21,133 nt of DNA from a virus, in IMG/VR virus record IMGVR_UViG_3300025131_006896, positions 1-21,133 of that record. The stretch is one strand, 5' to 3'. Made by a program: the position numbers and the translations under genes. Of this stretch, positions 16,564 to 21,133 are shown piece by piece; the first letter of the stretch is position 1; every line of letters starts with the position of its first letter. The notes under the pieces were generated by a model, which ran no database searches, was not told where the DNA came from, and saw only the letters and a program-made list of their open reading frames with translations.

Positions 16564-17019
16564 CTACCCCTTCTTGTCTACTGCAGCTTGCACGTCGGCC
16601 TTGGTGACAGAGCCGTCTTTGCCGGTGCCGTGGATCGCTGTCGGATCGAGCTCATGCTCGACTGCCAGCTCCATGGCCGCGGGGGATATCCTAAACTCTT
16701 CCTCTGGAGGAGCGGGAGGAGCGGTGCTCAGACAGTCCACGGCCTGCTGATGGGTGACCAGGCCCAGCTCGATCAGGAGGTCGAGCATCAGCTTCTTGTT
16801 CTGGGCCGACAGGAGGTCTGTGGGTTCGGCGTAGCGCACCGGAGAGATCCCGTGCGGGTTCCCTGTGTCCAGCAGCTCATCTCGGAGCGCAGAGGTCTCA
16901 ACCTCGATGACGCGCCGGTTCTTGTAGCCAGGGTTCGGGGGAAAATGCAGGCGCCCAAGCACCCGGTGTAGAATCGAAACATTGCCCTCGTTTCCCAGAT
17001 ATTCGACCAGATATGACAT
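16564..17019 (-). CDS. Virion-module protein with C-terminal E3-binding (peripheral subunit-binding) domain
   Basis: The 151-residue protein has three parts. Residues 1-65 form a small N-terminal region (MSYLVEYLGNEGNVSILHRV...), unrecognised. Residues 66-97 form a helix pair. A Pro/Glu linker (TAPPAPPEEEF, 99-109) leads to residues 110-147, which match the E3-binding domain of 2-oxo-acid dehydrogenase E2 subunits: ISPAAMELA, then a helix, then GTGKDG at 131-136 and VTKADVQAAV. In E2 enzymes this three-helix domain docks E1 or E3. No lipoyl or catalytic domain is present, so enzyme function is unlikely. As it lies between the capsid and tail-adaptor genes, it may be a head protein using this small fold to bind DNA or protein. 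It ends 3 bases before the next ATG. Confidence 0.75.
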   Translation of the reverse strand: MSYLVEYLGNEGNVSILHRVLGRLHFPPNPGYKNRRVIEVETSALRDELLDTGNPHGISPVRYAEPTDLLSAQNKKLMLDLLIELGLVTHQQAVDCLSTAPPAPPEEEFRISPAAMELAVEHELDPTAIHGTGKDGSVTKADVQAAVDKKG

Positions 17020-17024
17020 GGGTT

Positions 17025-17030
17025 CCTCTC
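17025..17030 (-). promoter_or_regulatory. Ribosome binding site that fixes the start of the E3-binding-domain gene
   Basis: GAGAGG followed by a 5-base spacer (AACCC) precedes the ATG at 17019. The longer frame would start at 17073, just upstream of the strong hairpin, and would add 18 residues (MREGAFASSLFYHH...) read through it. The internal ATG is therefore preferred. Confidence 0.65.
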
Positions 17031-17043
17031 TGTGGTGGTAGAA

Positions 17044-17071
17044 GAGGGAGGAGGCAAACGCCCCCTCCCTC
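17044..17071 (-). terminator. Strong 12-bp hairpin downstream of the secreted-protein gene
   Basis: On the minus strand the 28 bases fold as a 12-bp stem with one G.T wobble and a GTTT loop; the outer arm is GAGGGAGG paired with CCTCCCTC. It lies in the 83-base gap between the 204 aa gene (stop at 17103) and the next start at 17019. The bases after it (TTCTACC) are only weakly T-rich, so it may be a leaky terminator or an mRNA-stabilising end that keeps capsid transcripts more abundant than the tail transcripts downstream. Confidence 0.5.
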
Positions 17072-17102
17072 AAACAGCTTGCCCTACGGGCCCGCCAGAT
17101 CT

Positions 17103-17717
17103 CTATCGAGGATAGATTCTGGTGATCACCGCAGAGATATATACCGAGTCTCCCGCCGAGGAGTCAGGGTCAAACCACAGCCTGAAAAACCGGCTGTTGC
17201 GAACCATCATCTGATCCGCATTGGGTGACACTTCCATCCCTGCGGCGGTAGTCGGCGCAAGCAGCGTGTCTACCCCCCCAGAGGTGTTGAGCAGCACCCA
17301 CATGGTGGAATCTCGACCGGTGTTTTCAGACTGGCCCACCGCAGAACCCGCGGTGACGTCGACGCTGTAGGTCGTCGCAAGCGAGTGCCAGGCCCCGGTT
17401 TTGATGTTCTGGTTCGACACTTGGCCGTAGTAAGTGAGATCCTGATCGTCGTTCTTCGAGCGACCAATGATCTCGACGGAGACCTGTGAAGCCCCAGCGA
17501 TTTCGATACCGTAGGTGGTATCGTTCAACGTGCCGGCCACCATGGTGTCGACGCGGTTCGCCGTGCCGGGGATAGACCCCGAGGCGAACCAGATCATCGT
17601 GTCGGTCTTCGCAGACCCCACGTTGTTGCCGAAGTTGACGGGCCTCAACTCCTGCGCGTCGACAAGGCCAGCGATCAGAAACAGGGCCAGAAGGCCAGAA
17701 ACAAAGCGTTTCAACAT
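17103..17717 (-). CDS. Secreted or exported 204 aa protein of unknown function in the head module
   Basis: The protein opens with a textbook Sec signal peptide: two positive residues (K3, R4), a hydrophobic core (LLALFLIAGL, residues 9-18) and a likely cleavage site after A21 (VDA, then QE). The remaining ~183 residues are beta-rich, with many Ser, Thr, Gly and Asp and no cysteine pairs, ending FFRLWFDPDSSAGDSVYISA then ITRIYPR. No family is recognised. The gene starts 15 bases after the capsid stop with GGGGAGG before the ATG, so it is co-expressed with the capsid gene. A signal peptide is odd for a virion component assembled in the cytoplasm. It may be an exported infection-stage protein, or a decoration protein whose N terminus only looks like a signal. 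Confidence 0.75.
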   Translation of the reverse strand: MLKRFVSGLLALFLIAGLVDAQELRPVNFGNNVGSAKTDTMIWFASGSIPGTANRVDTMVAGTLNDTTYGIEIAGASQVSVEIIGRSKNDDQDLTYYGQVSNQNIKTGAWHSLATTYSVDVTAGSAVGQSENTGRDSTMWVLLNTSGGVDTLLAPTTAAGMEVSPNADQMMVRNSRFFRLWFDPDSSAGDSVYISAVITRIYPR

Positions 17718-17732
17718 TTTGGCGTCCTCCCC

Positions 17733-18848
17733 TTAGACCGATGTGTTGCCGTAGGTGCTCCAGATAGCAAGACTCTGGTTCACCGTGGTGGCCGCACCCT
17801 GATTCCTCCAGTCAGCCCGGCTCCATCCGCAGATGGCTTTGATGCCGAGACCGTAGGTGTCCTCATACTGATCCTCTTTGCGACGGACCAGGCGCGGGCG
17901 GGCAGTGACCCCTTCAGCGAGCGCGTCGGAGCCCAAGACCAGGCAGCGATACGCATTCCCGTTTGTTGCGGCCTTGCGAATGCGGTTGTACTTGTGGACG
18001 TAAATCCCCATGTACTCAGCATCCGCCATGTCGAACAGCGGGTTGTTGGACGGGCTGGAGGCCCGCTGCCAACCGTGCTGGAAAGCCTCACGGAACTCAG
18101 AGTCCGCGTTGAGGTCCACGTAGTTATACGTGTGAACCAGCATGATGAAGCAATCCCGGCCCATGTGGCGGATCGGGTTGATGTTGTTCACGTCGCACCA
18201 GGCGAATACCCGGCGCAGCTCTGCGGACGTCAGCGTGTCGCTGCTGGTCACAGAGGCGTCGTCGGCCTGGTTGCCCGCGTACTGCAGGCTGTTCGACGGA
18301 GGATCACTGGCGGACGCCAGTGAGGAGGAGACCACATTCGCCGAATAGCGATCGTAGGCGGCGTCGAGGACGCTCTCTTCCTGCTCCGCGGCCATCCAGT
18401 CAGCCAGGACGTCAGCTGCGCGGATGGTCATCTTGAACTCGGTGCGGAGATCCTGAATCTCAGGAGTGTTGAACGAGGTAGCATGTTTCATCTGCTCGAC
18501 CCAACAGTCCATGTTGTACAGTTCCATGGTCTCTTCGTTGTCGACCATGGACGCGGTGCCGTAGGTCTGCGCGTCGAGCGAGCGGGTTCCGGTGCCAACC
18601 GTGCGGTTGGTCGTGAGCTGCCGCTGCATCGCTACGCGGACTTCCTGGGCCCGCCGGTTGTTCAGTTGCTCTTGAGACACGATCGGTGTCCCAGAGCGCC
18701 TCTCGAAGGAGGGCTCGTCGCCGGTATCTGCACTCACCATCCCGCGCTGGTTAAAGAAAAACCGATTGCGGGTCTCGCGATGGAGCTTTGAACTCCACGC
18801 GATCCGGGTAAGGGTGTTACCGGACGCTGTGCCCGTGACGAAAGTCAT
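17733..18848 (-). CDS. Major capsid protein, N4-gp56/DUF4043-like
   Basis: The 371-residue protein has features I associate with the N4-gp56 / DUF4043 capsid family: an N-terminal segment with FFNQRGMV, a region of Gln- and Arg-rich helix (residues about 55-80, RRAQEVRVAMQRQL), a central helix with TIRAADVLADWMA and EQEESVLDAAYDRY, and later the HMGRDCFIMLVHTYNYVDL strand/helix region, GIYVHKYNR, CLVLGSDAL and a C-terminal KEDQYEDTYGLGIKAICG segment. The placement straight after a scaffold-like gene supports this. GGAAGG lies about 9 bases before the ATG. It builds the icosahedral shell. The region with repeated Ser, Ala and Asp around residues 170-200 is probably a surface loop. Family assignment is by pattern recognition only; identity as the major capsid protein is fairly secure from context. 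Confidence 0.78.
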   Translation of the reverse strand: MTFVTGTASGNTLTRIAWSSKLHRETRNRFFFNQRGMVSADTGDEPSFERRSGTPIVSQEQLNNRRAQEVRVAMQRQLTTNRTVGTGTRSLDAQTYGTASMVDNEETMELYNMDCWVEQMKHATSFNTPEIQDLRTEFKMTIRAADVLADWMAAEQEESVLDAAYDRYSANVVSSSLASASDPPSNSLQYAGNQADDASVTSSDTLTSAELRRVFAWCDVNNINPIRHMGRDCFIMLVHTYNYVDLNADSEFREAFQHGWQRASSPSNNPLFDMADAEYMGIYVHKYNRIRKAATNGNAYRCLVLGSDALAEGVTARPRLVRRKEDQYEDTYGLGIKAICGWSRADWRNQGAATTVNQSLAIWSTYGNTSV

Positions 18849-18874
18849 GGCTTCATACCTTCCGGTGGACGGGG

Positions 18875-19891
18875 TTAGAGGTAGTCTCCACCCATCTGTT
18901 CGCCTACTCTACGAGCGTGATCCTCTTTGATGTAGGCGTCCAGCTGCTCCGGGCTCAGATTGTCGAAAAACGCCTGGGCCTGCGGAGACGCAGAGGGGAG
19001 ATCGGAACCGTATTCGTACAGTTCAGCCGGCGTGGCCTTCGCGCCTGGAGGAGTCTTGCCGTTGGAATTGAGCACCTCGTCGGCCTGACCGTTGCGTCGG
19101 CGCTGGGTCAGTCCGTTTTGGAACCCTTCTTCCACCCATCGATTCTTCCAGTAGTCAGGCCGCGCTGCCTGATCTGCGGCGGCTACGGCATCTCGGGTGA
19201 ACTTGACTACGCCCGATGGATCAACCTCGCTGAGACCTTCCACCCGCATCATCCGATCCATACGACCCTTGATCAGATTCTGGGTGGACTTGTCGACGGG
19301 GGTGCCCGCCTTCTCCATCTCGTTGAAGTAGTCCTCGGTCGTCTTCGTGTTCTCCCGGTAGACTCGTTCCTGCTCGTTGGTCCCCTGCACCTCTCGTTTT
19401 ACCTGATCGGTGGCAGTCTTCAACTCGCGCCGATACTGGTCCGCTGCCTTCTGTTGCCCGTTGGCCAGAGCATCCCGCATACGGTTCTGGAGCGCCTCGG
19501 CGTGAGCCGCTGGCTCCTCACCCGGATCAGGGAGACCGGACAGATCCAATGGGTCTGCCTGCTCTTCCTTCTCCTGATTTGCTACCCGTGTGCGTTCCAC
19601 TCTCTCTTGGCCTTCCAGTGCAGCCAGGCGACGTTCCTCGGCCAGAGCTTGGCGCTCGGCGGCAATCGCTGCCTCCTGACGCTTATTCTCTGCGGAACGG
19701 TCCTCGTTACTTTTTCGCCAGTCCTGATCGTTTTTGAAGTCGGCCAGGTCTGACTTAGAAAACTCCTCGCCGTCGACCGTGATGGTGTCGCCCTCCGTTG
19801 CCACCCCAGCAGCCTCAGATCCACCGCAGACAGGGAACAGCATTGCCCGCTGGGTCATCGTCAGCTGTGAGAGGTCGTATGGCTTATCCAT
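18875..19891 (-). CDS. Scaffold-like coiled-coil protein
   Basis: The 338-residue protein directly precedes the capsid gene, with a 26-base gap. It is highly charged and helical: residues about 55-115 are rich in Glu, Arg, Ala and Gln (many EER, AAL and KRQEAAI type heptads), followed by an Asp/Pro-rich linker (DPLDLSGLPDPGEEP) and a second long helical stretch to about residue 215. The C terminus (LSPEQLDAYIKEDHARR) is a short charged helix of the sort that contacts capsid subunits in scaffolds. The composition, length and position are those of a phage head scaffolding protein; no enzymatic motif is visible, so it does not look like a protease-scaffold fusion. GAGGAG lies 10 bases before the ATG. 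I do not see a separate head maturation protease in the window. Confidence 0.7.
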   Translation of the reverse strand: MDKPYDLSQLTMTQRAMLFPVCGGSEAAGVATEGDTITVDGEEFSKSDLADFKNDQDWRKSNEDRSAENKRQEAAIAAERQALAEERRLAALEGQERVERTRVANQEKEEQADPLDLSGLPDPGEEPAAHAEALQNRMRDALANGQQKAADQYRRELKTATDQVKREVQGTNEQERVYRENTKTTEDYFNEMEKAGTPVDKSTQNLIKGRMDRMMRVEGLSEVDPSGVVKFTRDAVAAADQAARPDYWKNRWVEEGFQNGLTQRRRNGQADEVLNSNGKTPPGAKATPAELYEYGSDLPSASPQAQAFFDNLSPEQLDAYIKEDHARRVGEQMGGDYL

Positions 19892-19969
19892 TTGTCGTTT
19901 TCTCCTCGAGCGCGTCTGCCGTTGCCCATTAACTGTAGGTCGTCAGTCCGTTGGCCCGATAATGCCGGC

Positions 19970-20050
19970 GAGTGAGGCTGGCGCTGCCTCGCTCACCCGG
20001 CTGGTTAAAACGCCGGGTATTCCGGCTTTGGTCGTCGCAGTTTGCGACGA
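19970..20050 (-). promoter_or_regulatory. Three consecutive stem-loops in the 159-base gap before the scaffold gene
   Basis: Hairpin 1 (20032-20050) starts directly after the TAA of the 88 aa gene: a perfect 8-bp stem (TCGTCGCA with its complement) and a 3-base loop. Hairpin 2 (19995-20018) has a perfect 7-bp stem (ACCCGGC/GCCGGGT) and a 10-base loop. Hairpin 3 (19970-19994) has a 9-bp stem with one C.A mismatch on the minus-strand RNA (a G.U wobble on the plus strand) and a 7-base loop. Hairpins 2 and 3 are directly adjacent. None is followed by a clear T-run, and I see no convincing -10/-35 boxes. The rest of the gap down to 19892 holds only a ribosome binding site (GAGGAG at 19902-19907). 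The position before the highly expressed scaffold and capsid genes suggests mRNA processing, stabilisation or attenuation. Confidence 0.55.
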
Positions 20051-20317
20051 TTACGAAAGCGCAATGATGTCGGTCGCGGCAGTGCCGGTAGACCAGACGA
20101 TCTTTGCGCGAATAGAGTGAAATCCCACAGGACAGTTCTCGAAGATGACCTCATCGCCATTGGCGGTGGTCACCTTCAGATCCCCAGCCACGCCCACGTA
20201 GAGCATCGAGCTCGTCCTCTTCAGGAGGTTGGTGTCGTGTGGCGTCAGGGTCGTGGCATTGCCAAATGGCCCTCTGGGATCTTTGAAGCCTGGGAAAGGA
20301 TCTATCTCGTTTGCCAT
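20051..20317 (-). CDS. Small virion protein resembling the RCAP_Rcc01079 spike-base family
   Basis: The 88-residue protein reads as LTPHDTNLLKRTSSMLYVGVAGDL, then a KVTTANGDEVIF segment, then a VGFHSIRAKIVWSTG segment ending TAATDIIALS. From memory this is the pattern of the small spike-base family first named from the Rhodobacter gene transfer agent (RCAP_Rcc01079), where family members have TPsDt, LYVG-aGD, a t-dG-vtF stretch and a terminal ATgTTAtdI-AL. Length fits the family. In such particles the protein sits at the capsid vertex and carries head spikes. The gene starts 2 bases after the TAG of the Cys4 gene and lies two genes before the capsid gene, which fits a head role. The assignment rests on visual motif matching. 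The 26-base repeat shared with the 1448 aa gene lies in the LLKRTSSMLYVGV part. Confidence 0.6.
   Translation of the reverse strand: MANEIDPFPGFKDPRGPFGNATTLTPHDTNLLKRTSSMLYVGVAGDLKVTTANGDEVIFENCPVGFHSIRAKIVWSTGTAATDIIALS
20191..20216 (-). repeat. 26-base dispersed exact repeat, copy 2
   Basis: The second copy lies in the 88 aa spike-base-like gene, where it encodes part of RTSSMLYVG. It has the same orientation as copy 1 at 8424-8449 but a different reading frame, so protein homology cannot explain the match. Confidence 0.9.
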
Positions 20318-20319
20318 GT

Positions 20320-20979
20320 CTATACCTTCGTCCGGGCGTAGCCCATTTTGCCCTCACCTCGAGGGTCATGCGTCACGCGCATATCTGTGGCATGAACGTC
20401 GTCACCGGTGGCCACCGCGAGATGTTCGGCGGCGTCACGTTGGAATTGCTCGATCTCGACCGTATTGGCGAACCAGTCGTATGCCCCGCATTCCGGGCAT
20501 GGATGCGCCGGATACACCGCCGGCAGCTTGATCGTGCTCCCTGGGTACGTGATGTAGAACCACTTCTCGTCGTAGCCATTGCGGGCCGGTTGTCCGCCGG
20601 GTGTTCTGGTAGGATCGCCCAGGCGACAGCTCCAGCACGTACGGATCGTGAGGAAGGGAGAGATGATGCCGACAAGCACCCCATTGAAATGCACCGCCAT
20701 GTGGTGTGGCGGGATCTTCTGGGCCCACGTTGTGGACCAGTTCACATGGATCGTCCACTTCCAGAAGGAGTGCGACAGGATGCCGATGTCCCGGTTGCTC
20801 AACTGCTCCTCCTTCGACAGCGTCGGGTCCATGCGGATGTCCTGCTTCTCCATGATCAGCCACAGGGCTGGCTCAAAGGCGTCAGCGTAGTCGGACTCTT
20901 GGTCCTCCCAGCCGTCCACGTTGTCCGTCATAAACGGGATCGCGGGGTTGCCATGAGGATCGACTATGACACTGCTCAT
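20320..20979 (-). CDS. 219 aa Cys4 (zinc-ribbon-like) protein of the head module, function unknown
   Basis: The predicted protein has 219 residues. It contains C115-x2-C118 (CWSC) and C161-x2-C164 (CPEC), spaced like the two knuckles of a zinc ribbon with a long insertion. The N-terminal half is rich in Trp and aromatic residues (around residues 71-98), and the C terminus is basic and polar. The start is supported by GAGGAG a few bases upstream of the ATG, which overlaps the TGA of the preceding gene (ATGA). It ends 2 bases before the next start, so it belongs to the head operon. I do not recognise the family. Structural zinc binding is what the cysteines suggest; a role in head assembly or in packaging is inferred only from its position between a portal-like tail and the scaffold gene. 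Confidence 0.8.
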   Translation of the reverse strand: MSSVIVDPHGNPAIPFMTDNVDGWEDQESDYADAFEPALWLIMEKQDIRMDPTLSKEEQLSNRDIGILSHSFWKWTIHVNWSTTWAQKIPPHHMAVHFNGVLVGIISPFLTIRTCWSCRLGDPTRTPGGQPARNGYDEKWFYITYPGSTIKLPAVYPAHPCPECGAYDWFANTVEIEQFQRDAAEHLAVATGDDVHATDMRVTHDPRGEGKMGYARTKV

Positions 20980-21133
20980 CCTGTTGCTCCTCGATCAGCT
21001 GCTGTGACACGACCTTCAGGTTGCTGTGGGGGCCTCATGCGAGCGCCTCCTCCGGGTGGCTCAGGCGGTGGCCCGCCGCCGCCGGGCGGTGGGCCTGCTC
21101 CCGGTGGAGGTCCGCCCCCACCAGGGGGGCCAC
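20976..21133 (-). CDS. C-terminal end of an upstream phage protein, possibly portal (partial)
   Basis: An open minus-strand frame enters from the right edge of the window and gives 51 residues before a TGA at 20978-20976. The first 30 or so residues are almost only Pro and Gly (blocks such as GGPPPGAGPPPGGGG), and the end reads RGATG-stop. The TGA overlaps the ATG of the next gene (ATGA), which is usual for a real upstream gene in an operon. Low-complexity Pro/Gly tails are common at the ends of phage portal proteins, and a portal would be expected directly upstream of the scaffold/capsid block, but no portal domain lies inside the window, so the identity is only inferred. A weaker reading is a 20-residue ORF starting at an internal ATG just after a GGAGGAGG stretch; I prefer the longer frame. 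Confidence 0.55.
   Translation of the reverse strand, partial: GPPGGGGPPPGAGPPPGGGGPPPEPPGGGARMRPPQQPEGRVTAADRGATG

Noticed and set aside
19892-19969. Possible small ORF or promoter in the gap before the scaffold gene
   Set aside because: An ATG there opens a 22-codon frame overlapping the scaffold start with no ribosome site of its own, and no convincing -10/-35 pair was found.

Overview
The window is part of the late (structural) gene module of a GC-rich tailed double-stranded DNA phage, or a prophage of one. Every gene I can support lies on the minus strand, so the module reads from high to low coordinates. Gene order and protein types fit a short-tailed, podovirus-like virion: end of an upstream (portal-like?) gene, head accessory genes, scaffold, major capsid protein, small head or decoration genes, tail adaptor, beta-rich tail nozzle protein, then very large helical ejection-type proteins and a giant polyvalent protein. 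No lysogeny, replication, lysis, tRNA or host genes are visible, and nothing identifies the host.

Head region (21133 to about 16564): a Pro/Gly-rich protein tail (20976-21133), a 219 aa Cys4 protein (20320-20979), an 88 aa protein resembling the RCAP_Rcc01079 spike-base family (20051-20317), a 159-base intergenic stretch with three consecutive stem-loops, a coiled-coil scaffold-like protein (18875-19891), an N4-gp56/DUF4043-type major capsid protein (17733-18848), a 204 aa protein with a signal peptide (17103-17717), a strong hairpin (17044-17071), and a 151 aa protein ending in an E3-binding (peripheral subunit-binding) domain (16564-17019).

Tail and ejection region (16560 to 1): tail adaptor-like 245 aa (15823-16560), nozzle-like 519 aa (14264-15823), then 666 aa (12264-14264), 1448 aa (7916-12262), 514 aa (6372-7916) and an open frame of at least 2125 codons (1-6375) that runs out of the window. 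The last five junctions are TAATG, TAATG, TGAGATG, TGATG and ATGA, so the block is probably one translationally coupled operon.

The giant protein carries a duplicated ~145 aa cassette, seven [TDV]L[FYH]Q linker motifs, a ~450 aa domain with an IDTH signature, and C-terminal motifs typical of phage polyvalent proteins. Near 1020-1260 its reading frame looks disturbed: the protein-like, GC3-rich frame is a different one, implying two compensating indels or an overlapping product. Several genes have recent internal tandem duplications, and a 26-base exact repeat sits in two unrelated genes in different frames.

The longest stretch without a gene is 159 bases (19892-20050), so no gene-free stretch over 300 bases exists. 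Start sites were moved from the longest open frame in three cases (14264, 7916, 17019). All function calls come from reading the sequence without database searches.
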